64,000 nt of DNA from Bordetella sp. LUAb4 (GCF_021325795.1 NZ_JAHPZX010000001.1:1-64000), one strand, 5' to 3'; shown: positions 53,254 to 62,980, counted from the first letter of the stretch. Notes: generated by a model not told the origin, from the letters alone. Program-made: numbers and translations.

Positions 53254-55584
53254 TCAATGCGTCGGTAAACCGACGGACGCGACCGATGGGGGTGGCTTCG
53301 TGAGCGCCGCCTGCCGGGCGGCTGCCTCATCGACCCGGTCCGCTGCTTGCATATCGGTGCCCCGCCGCTTCATCTCTGCCTTGAAATCCGTCTTGCCAAA
53401 GACGTCCTTGTCGCGAACACGGAAGTAAAGCGTGGTACTGGCCAGCAGGTGGTCTGGCCAACTGCTAAGCATCGCGTCATGCACCAGCCAGTCGAACAAG
53501 GTCATGACCTTGGGGGGCAACGGATTCTTGCCGGCGGCAGCCTCGCTCCAGGCGTTCAACAAACGCTTCTGGATACCCCGCTGGGCCTTCATCTCGGCGA
53601 ATGGGTCGTCCAGTCTTGGCTCATCATCGCCCTTACCGAGTACCTTGTTGCGCATGCGCTCACGATCGAGCGTGTCCTGATTTTGCTGCTCTATCCTTCT
53701 CACTACCTCTGGTTGATGAACCCTCATCCACTCTTTGCGCGCCTCGGTTTTGGCGTCGGCTTGCTCTGCCTCTCCCAAAGTCTTGATTTCATCCTCAAGT
53801 CGTTGCCACAAGGGCTTGAAGCGTTGTGGCGGACGCTCGCCCCGGCTGGCGTTCGCACGTTCCCAACGTTCGTTCTTCAACGCTTCCAGTTCATGCAGTC
53901 TGGCAGTGTTTTCCGGCTTCGCACGCTCTTCCGGCGACATCATGGTGACGCGCCTGAACTCTTCGTTGTATTGCTGTTCAGGGGTAAAAAAATCCCTATC
54001 CTTGATCCACTCTTCCGCCGGATCACCCAAGTCGTTTTTGAAGACTGGATCCTGGTAGCGCACGGCGAGCCAGCGCAAGAAGACCTCCATGTGAGGTAGG
54101 AAGTCAACATCTGGTTTGTACGGCACAACGGTCCGGTAGGCGTCAACAAGTTCGCGGATGCAAAAGCTCTCATCGCCAGCCTGGATGGGCTTCGCCATCA
54201 TGAACTTTCGAAAAGCCGCATCACGACGTTGCTGCAATCCCTCAATGCTGTACATCGCGGCGCCGTGGCTCAATGCAAGATTGAGCATATCCCGCAGCGG
54301 GACGCGGCAGAGCTCGCCACGTATACCCAGGGCACCCTCTGGGCTCACCCCGGTCACGTCCCCGCTCGATCCCGGATAGAGATACTGTTCACCGCGTGTC
54401 TTCTCCAAGCTGTCCAGCCGCTGATTGCGCCGCAACTCGTGCGCCGCTGCAAAATGCACGCAGCGTTCGACCGCCGCCGGAATCGTCAGAGTACGGTCCT
54501 TGAAATTTTGCTTCAACAAATCCGTGAATGGCAAAAAGCCAAGGAATGTTTCTTCGTCCATGATGGAGGCCACCGAATCGAGCAAGCCAACGAATCGGAT
54601 GACGATCGGAGTGGCCGGGCGATTGGTCACAATGTCGCCCGGCATCGCCAGATCGACTTCGCTACGCCGCTTGTACTTCTTGACCAAATCATTGATGAAT
54701 TGCTTGGCGATGACACCACCCCGATCGCCACCGAACACCGTGATCTCAATGCGATTCACATGGATTTCAGCATTCACCGTCTCATAGGCCACCTTGAACT
54801 GACGCAAAGCCGAGTCTACGCGAACATCGACCCCTGTCCCCATCAGATAAGCCACGGTCTCATTATCACGGATGACAGGTACGCCCTCCAGCACGACAGC
54901 CTTGGCCGCCTCTTTACCTGCAGTCCAGGCTACCTTGAGCGGATTCTTCTTGAATCCAGACCACGCGCCGCGCAGGGTACCGCGGACGCGATTGGTAAGG
55001 CGCTCGGGATCCCAGACATTCCAAACTCGTACCGCCTTGTCAGGCAAGGTCTTGACGTCTTTCACCACTTCTTTGTAGGCCTTCACTAGCGGCTGATAAG
55101 AGCCTTCTTTCACCGCCTTTTGCACGGCTTTCTGCGCGCGCTTGTAAAGATCGGGGTCAGGCACCTCATCAAGCCTCGTGGTGTTCTTCGCGGCCTCTTT
55201 GAGTCGCTTCGCGCCTTCGGCGGCAAGTTTTCCGCCGGCCGTCGTGGCGGCATAGATGATGTCGTCGCTCTTGGCGTCCTCGTTGAGTTCTGTGCCAAGC
55301 CCCGAATAGTAGAAACGGAACCAGTGCTGATGCGTCGGACGACCGAAATCATTTTCCGCAAAATGCGCTTCCCAGAGCCGGCTGATGTTCGAGTAGAAAG
55401 TGGGATGTAAAGCATCAATGTCCCGGTTCCTGCCGAACCCATCAAAAAAGAATCCCATCCGGATAACCGCCCCGCACTCGCGGCAATCATTCTTCGGATA
55501 GGCGGCTTCGTTCTGGGCCATCGCTTTCAGAACCGAAGCGGGGGTCCGATCCACTGCGGCGTTTTCACTGGGCTGCTCAGCCAT
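53254..55584 (-). CDS. Tle1/DUF2235-type T6SS lipase effector, Asp at nucleophile position
   Basis: The 776-residue protein has a DUF2235 alpha/beta-hydrolase body: MGFFFDGFGRN (43-53), the nucleophile elbow FGGDRGG (284-290), FVGLLDSVASI (331-341, acid D336) and AAHELRRNQ (380-388, H382). DUF2235 enzymes normally have GxSxG; here the central residue is D287. The C-terminal half is charged and helical. The ATG at 55584 follows GGGAGA; a GTG at 55602 is less likely. It overlaps the DUF3304 lipoprotein gene by 8 bases and lies in a VgrG-DUF4123 module, so a T6SS phospholipase role is likely, catalysis is open. Confidence 0.72.
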   Translation of the reverse strand: MAEQPSENAAVDRTPASVLKAMAQNEAAYPKNDCRECGAVIRMGFFFDGFGRNRDIDALHPTFYSNISRLWEAHFAENDFGRPTHQHWFRFYYSGLGTELNEDAKSDDIIYAATTAGGKLAAEGAKRLKEAAKNTTRLDEVPDPDLYKRAQKAVQKAVKEGSYQPLVKAYKEVVKDVKTLPDKAVRVWNVWDPERLTNRVRGTLRGAWSGFKKNPLKVAWTAGKEAAKAVVLEGVPVIRDNETVAYLMGTGVDVRVDSALRQFKVAYETVNAEIHVNRIEITVFGGDRGGVIAKQFINDLVKKYKRRSEVDLAMPGDIVTNRPATPIVIRFVGLLDSVASIMDEETFLGFLPFTDLLKQNFKDRTLTIPAAVERCVHFAAAHELRRNQRLDSLEKTRGEQYLYPGSSGDVTGVSPEGALGIRGELCRVPLRDMLNLALSHGAAMYSIEGLQQRRDAAFRKFMMAKPIQAGDESFCIRELVDAYRTVVPYKPDVDFLPHMEVFLRWLAVRYQDPVFKNDLGDPAEEWIKDRDFFTPEQQYNEEFRRVTMMSPEERAKPENTARLHELEALKNERWERANASRGERPPQRFKPLWQRLEDEIKTLGEAEQADAKTEARKEWMRVHQPEVVRRIEQQNQDTLDRERMRNKVLGKGDDEPRLDDPFAEMKAQRGIQKRLLNAWSEAAAGKNPLPPKVMTLFDWLVHDAMLSSWPDHLLASTTLYFRVRDKDVFGKTDFKAEMKRRGTDMQAADRVDEAAARQAALTKPPPSVASVGLPTH

Positions 55585-56356
55585 TTTTGTCTCCCGGCGC
55601 ACTGCCCGATTCTCTAATAGCAGCCATACGCTCAGGCGATAGCGCGTCGATCACACGAGCGAACTCTCCAGGCTGACGGTCCTTTTTCTCCAGCACTGCC
55701 GCGATCGCCGGATCCTGATCGAAATTCGAGGCCACAGTGAAGTACATCTTCATGTACGCACGCATATCCGCGGCATCCTCGATTCGGTACTTTCCCCAGG
55801 AGGTCTTGGTGACGCGAGCAATCACGCGCATAAGCTCGATCCCATCGCGGAAATTGCCCAACGAATCCTTGTTCTGATCCCACAACCATTCGGCCGTCTT
55901 CACAATTGGCAGTCGGTTGTTGCCGATCAGTTTTCGACTAAGCGCCAACTCGACGTGCTCATCAGGATAGATATGCAGTTGGAGATACAGCGGGCCGCTT
56001 CCCGACGGAATGTCGGCGGCGGGGAAATGCACCGCCTTTTCTCGGGTGAAGAAATATTGATCGACGTTGTCGTCGTAGATATGCTTGCGCAGGATCTCAG
56101 AGTCCGTAGCCCGCCATTTCGCGGTGAACTCTGTGCCCTTGAGCGTAAAGCAGCAAGCCACCGATCCGTCACCCGCGCCTACGCTCACCTGCATCGTGAC
56201 CGCGCTATTGCCCGATTTGTCGGCCAGCGAAATTCTGTCTATGTCGAATTGCGTGTAGTTGTAGACCATGAATCCGAAACCCTTATAGGAGGGTTCACCT
56301 TCGCAGCCGGCCAGCAGTCCCAGGGACATCAGGACCGCCATCAAGATCTTCCGCAT
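55577..56356 (-). CDS. DUF3304 lipoprotein, candidate Tle immunity
   Basis: The 259-residue lipoprotein has LLAGC (C18) and the DUF3304 features YKGFGFMVYNYTQFDID and KWRATD. Periplasmic DUF3304 lipoproteins encoded next to Tle lipases are their immunity proteins. Its stop overlaps the start of the Tle-like gene by 8 bases. A shortened paralogue lies immediately upstream at 56402-56845. Confidence 0.75.
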   Translation of the reverse strand: MRKILMAVLMSLGLLAGCEGEPSYKGFGFMVYNYTQFDIDRISLADKSGNSAVTMQVSVGAGDGSVACCFTLKGTEFTAKWRATDSEILRKHIYDDNVDQYFFTREKAVHFPAADIPSGSGPLYLQLHIYPDEHVELALSRKLIGNNRLPIVKTAEWLWDQNKDSLGNFRDGIELMRVIARVTKTSWGKYRIEDAADMRAYMKMYFTVASNFDQDPAIAAVLEKKDRQPGEFARVIDALSPERMAAIRESGSAPGDKNG

Positions 56357-56401
56357 TCCTTACTCCAAAAAGTCACGTCTTAGTAGACGTCCAGGTGCTT
56401 G

Positions 56402-56845
56402 TCAGCCATTCTTGCCTCTCGGCAGGCTGCCGGCTTGCTTCAAGGAAGCGATACGTTCCGCGGAAAGAGAGTCGACCACGCGTGCAAACTCGCCCGGCTG
56501 GCGCTCTTTCTTTTCCAACACAGCTTTAATGGCGGGATCCTGGTCAAAATTCGAGGCCACCGTAAGTGGCCCATCGCCCGGCGGAATCTCGGTGGGCGGA
56601 AAGTGCACCGTTTTTTCCCGTGTGAAGAAGTACTGGTCGGTATTCTTATCGTAGAGATGATCGCGCAGGACCACGGCATCGGTGGCTCGCCATTTGTCCG
56701 TGAGCGCCACGGTATCCATGTCGAACTGCGTATAGTTGTAGGCCATAAAGCCCACGCCTTTGTAGGAGGGCTCACCGTTACAGCCCGCCAGCAGCCCTAG
56801 CGACAAGCCCAGCGACAACAGCGCCGCCTTGAATACTTTCCTCAC
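56402..56845 (-). CDS. Shortened DUF3304 lipoprotein paralogue
   Basis: The 147-residue protein starts with GTG 56845 after GGAGCGAGGA. It has the lipobox LLAGC (C22) and matches the full DUF3304 protein over residues 18-47, 81-123 and 207-259 of that protein. Two clean in-frame losses, of 33 and 83 residues, explain the difference. It keeps the signal peptide and both ends, so it may still be exported, but it lacks most of the middle of the fold. It overlaps the DUF4123 stop by four bases (GTGA). It may be a decaying immunity copy. Confidence 0.65.
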   Translation of the reverse strand: MRKVFKAALLSLGLSLGLLAGCNGEPSYKGVGFMAYNYTQFDMDTVALTDKWRATDAVVLRDHLYDKNTDQYFFTREKTVHFPPTEIPPGDGPLTVASNFDQDPAIKAVLEKKERQPGEFARVVDSLSAERIASLKQAGSLPRGKNG

Positions 56846-57906
56846 TCCTCGCTCCAAAGTCCGTGGTGTTTCGCATCCGCGGTCCTGCCCAAAGCGGGCA
56901 GAGAAACCCTGTCCGCATGCTCCGCCCGCTGCAAATCGTCCCACACGGCGTCGGGAATATCCGCCAACACGCCGGACAATCCTGCATCGGCATCTGGGCG
57001 ATAAGCCGCCAAGCCGGCCTTGATCAGGGGATGCTCATCGAAGCGCGGAGAAATAGAGATGCCCCACGCCACATAGTCAAACGTATCCTTATCGCCCGCC
57101 ACGCCATGCGCACGGGCACGTTCGAGTTGTTCCTGCACCCGTGGCACCAAGGTGTCCTGGTCAGGATCGCCGGGCAGCAGTCCCACGTACAAACGCCGCA
57201 ATTGCACGGCGAGCTTGTCAGGATAATCCAGGTCGAAGAAAAGCTGATGCTGTGCGGGCGTCAACCGCAGGATGTCCGAGTGCGGCTCGGTCGTCGCGCG
57301 TGCACCGCCCTGCAGACGCGCAAAATCGCCGTCTCGCCGCGCATACGTCAACGTGTTGACCGGCGCCAGGAATTCTGCGCGTTGCTGCGCGTTCCAGACT
57401 TGCAGCGCACGGACCAGGATGCGGCTGTCATACCAATGAACAAAAAACTCGCGCCCGTCCGGCAGCGCGTAATCGCAGAAATAGCCGAAGTGGGCGATCA
57501 ACACATCCAACGGCGCGGTCGATGCAAAGCTGATCATGGCGTAGCGGCCGCCATCGCGTTGGTGCAGCGCGTACAGGACACGTGACAGCACAGTGCTGGA
57601 ATCGCCCTGGCGCGCACCACGCAATACGTCCTGCGATACGCTGTCGACCTCGATGATCATCGGCGCTACGTCTTCATATACGTCCAGGCCTGTCTTCGCC
57701 CAGACGGAACCCATCCGCACCTTGTCCATCCCGGCCATGACGTGAGTATCGCGCGCCGCAATCCGCAACGGCTCCAGCAAATCGGGATGGCCACGAAAAT
57801 CCACCACCACGTAGGCACGCGCCGGTTCTCCATCTGGGCCGCAGTGGCGCGGCAGTTCATCGATCACGTCGACCAAGGACACTTGCCAGGAGGTACTCAT
57901 ACTCAT
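56842..57906 (-). CDS. DUF4123 T6SS effector adaptor (second module)
   Basis: The 354-residue protein has the DUF4123 pattern: ARAYVVVDFRGHPDLLEPLR, GRYAMISFASTAPLDVLIAHFGYFCDYALPDGREFFVHWYDSRILVRAL. The C terminus adds a helical domain. The ATG at 57906 (first of two, MSMS) follows the vgrG stop by 11 bases; the longer frame is inside vgrG. It would load the Tle-like effector on the third VgrG. It is coupled by a 4-base overlap to the short DUF3304 gene. Confidence 0.78.
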   Translation of the reverse strand: MSMSTSWQVSLVDVIDELPRHCGPDGEPARAYVVVDFRGHPDLLEPLRIAARDTHVMAGMDKVRMGSVWAKTGLDVYEDVAPMIIEVDSVSQDVLRGARQGDSSTVLSRVLYALHQRDGGRYAMISFASTAPLDVLIAHFGYFCDYALPDGREFFVHWYDSRILVRALQVWNAQQRAEFLAPVNTLTYARRDGDFARLQGGARATTEPHSDILRLTPAQHQLFFDLDYPDKLAVQLRRLYVGLLPGDPDQDTLVPRVQEQLERARAHGVAGDKDTFDYVAWGISISPRFDEHPLIKAGLAAYRPDADAGLSGVLADIPDAVWDDLQRAEHADRVSLPALGRTADAKHHGLWSEE

Positions 57907-57917
57907 GATCGCCGCCC

Positions 57918-60857
57918 TCACGCCTTGTCCGTGATGGACTGCACCGATTCCTGCGCATCCAGCACGCAGCTCTTGCACACGCGAAATTCCGGCAAGGCAT
58001 ACGGTATCCGGGTAGGACCGGTGAATTTCTTGTCGGCACTGTGGACGTCGATGCGGCCCGGTGCGTTGACGGTGATGTTGCCGCCTTCCAGCACGATGCT
58101 GGCGCCTTGAGAGGTGGCAATGCGGATGCGCTTGGGCGCGGCGAATTCCACCTGCGCCGACGCACTGGAGACATGAACGGCTTCCCGCGCTGTGACGGTC
58201 ATCACGTCCTTCTGCGCCTGCACGAGCAGTGGCCCTTGGCCGGCAATCACGCTTAACGCCGGTTCGCCGCCGCGCTGCACGCCCGCCACCACACCCAGCG
58301 CCTGGCCGGTATGCACCCGCAGGCTGCCCATGGACACCAGGTTCTGGTGGCGTCCGGCCGACCAATGCACGGTTTCCCCGGCGGTGACCTGCAGGTGTTC
58401 ACCGGCCGTCTGCACCAGGCCCGCGCGCGCCGCGACGAAGATCGCCGCGTCGCCAAGGTGGGGCACCTTGCCGTCGCCGGCCTTGGCGTTCCGCTCGGCC
58501 GCGTCCTGCTGCGCGGTGGGTAGATCCTCGCCCGATACGCCGGCGGCGACCGCTGCCTGCATGGCAGCCAAAGGTGCCTTGTCCGCATCCAGCAGGCTGG
58601 TGTCGGGCTTCTCAGTGCCGGCGGCGGCGGCCAGGCGCACGCCTTCGTGATCGACCGCGCCTTTGTCCAAGGTACGGGACAGCTTGTCGGCCTGCCTGGC
58701 CAGCGCCTGCACACCGGTCGCTTCGCCGGCCGGTTCGGTGGCGTCGCCATGGTAAGACGTGATCAGGACGCCGGCGCCGCCACGCACCGCGCCATAGGCA
58801 TCGGAACGCAACTCGGCGCCGGTGCCGCGCACGCCGCCCCGATAGTTGCCAGCCTGGTGGATGATGTGGCCGAGGTTCAGTTCGGTGGCGGACTGCGTGC
58901 TCTTGAGCTGCAAGCGCTGCTGTCCGTCGCTGTCGTCGAACACCATCTGGTTGTAGCCCGCGCCGCCGAATTCCTTGCTCTTGAAGCCGCTAAGGGCGGC
59001 AGCGTTACGGTGCGCATCATCGGCGGCAGCCGCGCCATGCCAAGCCGGGGAGTTGCCGCCCGCCAGGTTGGCCTGGCCACTGGGAATCACGTCGCGCGCG
59101 GCCGCGAAGGCCGAAGTGTCTGCTTCCTGCACCGTGCGGCCACCGGGTGTCGCCGGCGTACCGCCCTCGCCGCGGCCGTTGTACACGGCGCCGACGATCA
59201 CCGGTTGATCGATGTCATCGTCGAGGAAACGCACCAGCACTTCCTGGCCGATGCGCGGCACAAAGGTCATGCCCATGCCCGCGCCGGACTGACGCTGCGC
59301 CACGCGGGCCCAGCGGCTGTGTGCTTCGCCTTCGCTCTGGGCTTCCTGCCAATGGAAACGTACCCGTACGTCGCCGCGCCGGTTGCGGTGAATTTCCTCT
59401 GTGCTGTTGGTTTGGGTGGCGCCAGCCTGCGTCCGTGCCCCTGTCGCCCCGGTTTGCGCCGCGCCGTCCGCGCCCACCACCAGCGCCGTATGCACGCCGT
59501 GCGCGGAAGGCGCGCCATTGAAGCGCGCGCCACGGCCGCCCGCCAACGGGGCACGCCAGGGGCGATCGCAGCGCACCGCGTCGAAGGCGTTGGCGTAGCC
59601 GACGGCGCGGGCTTTTTCCAGGACGGCAGGATCGGGCGTGTCGGGCGCATCGGCCGCGGCATCGTACTGCAGCCACTGCGCCATGCCGCCCAGTTGCGCC
59701 TCCAGCGCCGCCTGTGCGGCAACCGGCAGGTTGTTCACGCCTACGTGTTCAACACGGTCCAGCGCGAATACAGGATCAAAGCCCTCCTCGCTGGATGGGC
59801 CCAGCGGCGACATATCGTCCAGGCGAAAGCGTGTACCCGATCGGAACGTGCGCACACCGCCTCGGCCCGCGAAGGTTTCATTGCGCGCCTGCACGCCTTC
59901 CAGCACGATGCTCGCCTGGCGTTGCGCGTGCGCTTCGTTCTCGAAGGCACCGTGGCCCGCCGCCTCGTACCACTCCGGCACGAGCGCGTCGTCGCTGTAC
60001 GCGGCACTTGTCGCGCCCGAGCCGTTGGAAGCGATGCCGCCAGCACTGGCACCCTTGCTGCCCACGCCACCACCGCTGGCTTCGCCTGCCACGGCGTACT
60101 TGCCCGACGCGTGCCAGCCAAGCACGGTGACACGCCCCACGCCCTGGCGAAAACGTCGCACCAACGCCTGCACCGTATCGCGCGACTCCGTGGCGTCGGC
60201 GCGATGAAAGCGCACGCCCTGTTGCGCGGATTCAGGATCTTCCGGCAAGCCGCGGCTGTCGGCGAAGATGCGCACCGCATGCCTCAGGGGCGCATCCTCG
60301 TCTTCGACCGCGGTCCAGCCCAGCCCCGCCTCGGCCAACAACCGCGACAGAAAGTCGTAATCGGATTCGCGGTACTGCGTGGTGTAAGCCCGCACTGGCA
60401 AATCGGCCAGGTACGACTGCACGTCATCCGCGATTTGGCTGGTACAGCCCTCGTAGCCGTCCAATACGTGTTGCACAATGTCCAGCAATGCACGTTGCTC
60501 GAACACGCGGCTACGGCGCTGCTGCGTCGCCAGCCACAACCACGGTACGACCGTCAGGCGATAGCGCGCCATCCCCGCATCGCCGGCCAGCAGCTCGGCT
60601 TGCCGCAGCACACCACTGCGGCCATGACGGCTGCCATCGGCGCGGGTGGTCCACAGTGTCAAAGGACGCGACACCATATCGTCGAGATCCAGCGCGGCAT
60701 CGTCGGCCAGCGCCAGGATGCGCATCTCGCCCAGGCCTGATAGCGCCTCACGGGCGATCCAGGCTTCGACGTGCAGCCGCGCCAGTGCGCCGTCCCCCTC
60801 CAGGCTGTAGAGGCGGGCGTTGGAACTGAGCAGGTCAGGCAATGCGTTCGTCGTCAT
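57918..60857 (-). CDS. vgrG: T6SS spike protein VgrG (third copy)
   Basis: The 979-residue protein has the VgrG body (GMARYRLTVVPWLWLATQQRRSRVFEQ, TTQYRESDYDFLSRLLAEAGLGW), an OB fold and DUF2345. Its tail holds a two-Cys segment PEFRVCKSCVLDAQES, likely the adaptor-docking end. The ATG at 60857 is used; a GTG at 60896 would add 13 residues. It leads the module VgrG-DUF4123-DUF3304-DUF3304-Tle. Confidence 0.88.
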   Translation of the reverse strand: MTTNALPDLLSSNARLYSLEGDGALARLHVEAWIAREALSGLGEMRILALADDAALDLDDMVSRPLTLWTTRADGSRHGRSGVLRQAELLAGDAGMARYRLTVVPWLWLATQQRRSRVFEQRALLDIVQHVLDGYEGCTSQIADDVQSYLADLPVRAYTTQYRESDYDFLSRLLAEAGLGWTAVEDEDAPLRHAVRIFADSRGLPEDPESAQQGVRFHRADATESRDTVQALVRRFRQGVGRVTVLGWHASGKYAVAGEASGGGVGSKGASAGGIASNGSGATSAAYSDDALVPEWYEAAGHGAFENEAHAQRQASIVLEGVQARNETFAGRGGVRTFRSGTRFRLDDMSPLGPSSEEGFDPVFALDRVEHVGVNNLPVAAQAALEAQLGGMAQWLQYDAAADAPDTPDPAVLEKARAVGYANAFDAVRCDRPWRAPLAGGRGARFNGAPSAHGVHTALVVGADGAAQTGATGARTQAGATQTNSTEEIHRNRRGDVRVRFHWQEAQSEGEAHSRWARVAQRQSGAGMGMTFVPRIGQEVLVRFLDDDIDQPVIVGAVYNGRGEGGTPATPGGRTVQEADTSAFAAARDVIPSGQANLAGGNSPAWHGAAAADDAHRNAAALSGFKSKEFGGAGYNQMVFDDSDGQQRLQLKSTQSATELNLGHIIHQAGNYRGGVRGTGAELRSDAYGAVRGGAGVLITSYHGDATEPAGEATGVQALARQADKLSRTLDKGAVDHEGVRLAAAAGTEKPDTSLLDADKAPLAAMQAAVAAGVSGEDLPTAQQDAAERNAKAGDGKVPHLGDAAIFVAARAGLVQTAGEHLQVTAGETVHWSAGRHQNLVSMGSLRVHTGQALGVVAGVQRGGEPALSVIAGQGPLLVQAQKDVMTVTAREAVHVSSASAQVEFAAPKRIRIATSQGASIVLEGGNITVNAPGRIDVHSADKKFTGPTRIPYALPEFRVCKSCVLDAQESVQSITDKA

Positions 60858-60917
60858 GGCCGGCACGGCAGCGAGGTATGGGGCATTTGAAGGCACAGCG
60901 CTTGTGAATACGGCACG

Positions 60918-61925
60918 TCAAGGGCGCTTCGGCATTTGCGACTGCGCCTGGGGGTTGGGACACTCGGGTGCCAGGCCCCATTGCCCGGCGCACACCTGCA
61001 AGCGGCATTGCTCGCTTTCCAGGAAAGGTTTACGCCGGCACTGTTGCAAACGTTCGGCCAAAGGCGTGCCGGGCAGCGCCGCGGCGGTCGCCGTCGCGGA
61101 CGTGGGCGGCGGCAGGCCGTAGGACATCAGCGCGGACAATAGCGCGGTGTCGCCGTCGGCCTTCTTCTTGGCTTTGCTGGTATGGCTGTTGCGAGCGGCG
61201 GACTTGCCGTCACCCTTGGCCGTGGAGCCCTTGCCATCCGCGGACTTGCCATCGCTTACCTTGCCTTTGTCCGCGAGCGCGACCTGCTGCGGGGGAATGG
61301 CAGCGGTGGGGGCGGTCAATGCGGACAGGGGATTGGAAGGCGGCTTGTCTTCCTCCGCGCGGCGTGCATCCGCGGTGGCAAGCGCGCTGGCATTGCGGTC
61401 CGAACTGGGTGCGTCGACGATAGATGCTGTCGCGGGGGCCGGAGCGCCAGAAGACGAAGCGGCCGGTGCAGCCGCGGATTCGGCGGACGCCGTCGTGCTG
61501 CCTGCCGCGCCCGCGCCATTGCCTGCGTTACTCACGCCGGCCGGCCCAGTTGCGCCATTGTCCGCGCTGCTCGCGCCGGTGGCCCCCGTTGCGCCATTTG
61601 CCGTGCCGACCTGGCCGGCGCCATTGCCATTCGCCATGATGGAACCCGCCGGCAGCGCCGTGGCGTTGCCCTTGTGCTGGATACGCCACCACGCGGCACC
61701 GCCGCCGGTACCCATCAACAGCAGAAGCAGCAGTAACAACCACCACGCGCGCGAAGAACGCTTGCGCGCGGCGGGCATGTGTTGCCGTTCCGCTTGCGGC
61801 GCGCGCCCTTCCAGCGATGCCAGGATTCGTGACGATTGGGAATCGCGCGCGCCCGCATTCGAACGTCCCGCCAACAGGCTGGGCGTCCGGCCGCGTGCGG
61901 CCGATGTCGCGTCGTCTAGTGCCAT
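60918..61925 (-). CDS. T6SS-linked single-pass membrane protein with Cys-rich C terminus
   Basis: The 335-residue protein has a short cytoplasmic N terminus, a membrane helix at about 61-80 (WWLLLLLLLLMGTGGGAAWW), a long low-complexity region rich in Ala, Gly, Ser and Lys, and a C-terminal motif with four cysteines (CRRKPFLESEQCRLQVCAGQWG, split here by its own spacing, then ECP). The Cys pattern suggests disulfides in the periplasm. It is 60 bases upstream of vgrG. No domain name was recognised; similar proteins accompany T6SS loci, but that is from memory. Confidence 0.6.
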   Translation of the reverse strand: MALDDATSAARGRTPSLLAGRSNAGARDSQSSRILASLEGRAPQAERQHMPAARKRSSRAWWLLLLLLLLMGTGGGAAWWRIQHKGNATALPAGSIMANGNGAGQVGTANGATGATGASSADNGATGPAGVSNAGNGAGAAGSTTASAESAAAPAASSSGAPAPATASIVDAPSSDRNASALATADARRAEEDKPPSNPLSALTAPTAAIPPQQVALADKGKVSDGKSADGKGSTAKGDGKSAARNSHTSKAKKKADGDTALLSALMSYGLPPPTSATATAAALPGTPLAERLQQCRRKPFLESEQCRLQVCAGQWGLAPECPNPQAQSQMPKRP

Positions 61926-62113
61926 GCGTCTACCCGTGTTGCGAGGGCCCATGCCCTCCGTTTATCCAGGTCGTCGATCGCGATGCGGTCATGCCCATCG
62001 GGCATTGCACCTTGTTACGATTTCAGGAACTCAGACGCGAGTTTGATGCGTTGACGCTCTTGCTTCAACCGCAGTTAAGACAAAAGATTACGCCTTCGCT
62101 CTGGTGACCTCTT
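61926..62113. promoter_or_regulatory. Divergent gap between Cys-tailed protein and M15 peptidase
   Basis: This 188-base gap should hold promoters for both directions. It is AT-richer at 62010-62100, but no clear -35/-10 pair or operator is apparent. Confidence 0.35.
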
Positions 62114-62980
62114 TTGCTCATCCTTCTGCCCGTCTACTTTCTTGCCGCCGTCTGCATCTCGGCCTGGCTCTTCTTCCCCGCGTTGCGCACCACGACGCTG
62201 CGGGGAATACGCGCCTGCCTGCATGGCTTGCGCCGAGGCGTCGCCCGCTCGAAACAGCGGGCGGGCGGCCATGTCGGCGGGCTGGCGCACGGCGTCGCGG
62301 GGGGCATCGGCGGCGTCGCGAATAGCGTAAGCGGGTATGTAAAACGCCACCGCTGGCAGACGGCCGCCGTGGTGCTGATGGTGTCTCTTCCCACCCTTTT
62401 TGCTTTCCTCATGAGACACAATCACACATTTGTTTACGAGACGGATTTACGAAATCCTAACGTACAAATTGAAGCGCTTTTGGCGGGTGAAAGGCTGGTT
62501 CCGCCTCCTCCGCTGCCTCCCGAAGCCTTCACCACGGCCGAGGTGGTCATGGTGCGTCCGAACATCGTCACCGCCAGCCGCAAGTGGGAATTGCTGGACC
62601 CCGATTTCACTCAGCGCCTGCTGCTGGTTTACCAGATCATGCGCGATCAATATGGCTACGAGATGGCCTTGATCGAGGGCTATCGCAGCCCCGAACGCCA
62701 GCAGGAGCTGCTCGACAAGGATGGCCCGGTCGTGACCAATGCCGGCGCCTGGCAGAGCTATCACCAATACGGCCTGGCGGCGGACAACGCATTCCTGCGC
62801 GATGGCAAGATCGTCATATCGGAGAAGGATCCTTGGGCGCTGCGCGGCTATCAGCTCTATGGCGAAGTGGCGCAGCGCGTCGGCCTTACCTGGGGCGGCC
62901 ACTGGAAGTTCGCCGACTACGGCCATGTCGAGTACCGCAAACCCGGGGTCAAGCTGGGTACGCCGCCGCCCCCTCGATGA
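62114..62980 (+). CDS. Membrane-anchored M15 peptidoglycan peptidase, TagX-like
   Basis: The 288-residue protein has an N-terminal membrane helix (ILLPVYFLAAVCISAWLFFPAL), a second at about 78-95, and a periplasmic M15/VanY-type domain: YEMALIEGYRSPERQQELL, the zinc ligands in SYHQYGLAADNAF (H and D) and YGHVEY (H). TTG at 62114 is the only start that keeps the first helix. M15 hydrolases such as TagX open the cell wall for T6SS assembly; a role here is supported by position beside the third vgrG module and by the short TssL without a wall-binding domain. Confidence 0.7.
   Translation: MLILLPVYFLAAVCISAWLFFPALRTTTLRGIRACLHGLRRGVARSKQRAGGHVGGLAHGVAGGIGGVANSVSGYVKRHRWQTAAVVLMVSLPTLFAFLMRHNHTFVYETDLRNPNVQIEALLAGERLVPPPPLPPEAFTTAEVVMVRPNIVTASRKWELLDPDFTQRLLLVYQIMRDQYGYEMALIEGYRSPERQQELLDKDGPVVTNAGAWQSYHQYGLAADNAFLRDGKIVISEKDPWALRGYQLYGEVAQRVGLTWGGHWKFADYGHVEYRKPGVKLGTPPPPR

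Noticed and set aside
61817-62107. Plus-strand frame of 96 codons ahead of the M15 peptidase
   Set aside because: Mostly antisense to the Cys-tailed membrane protein gene, no ribosome site or recognisable domain.
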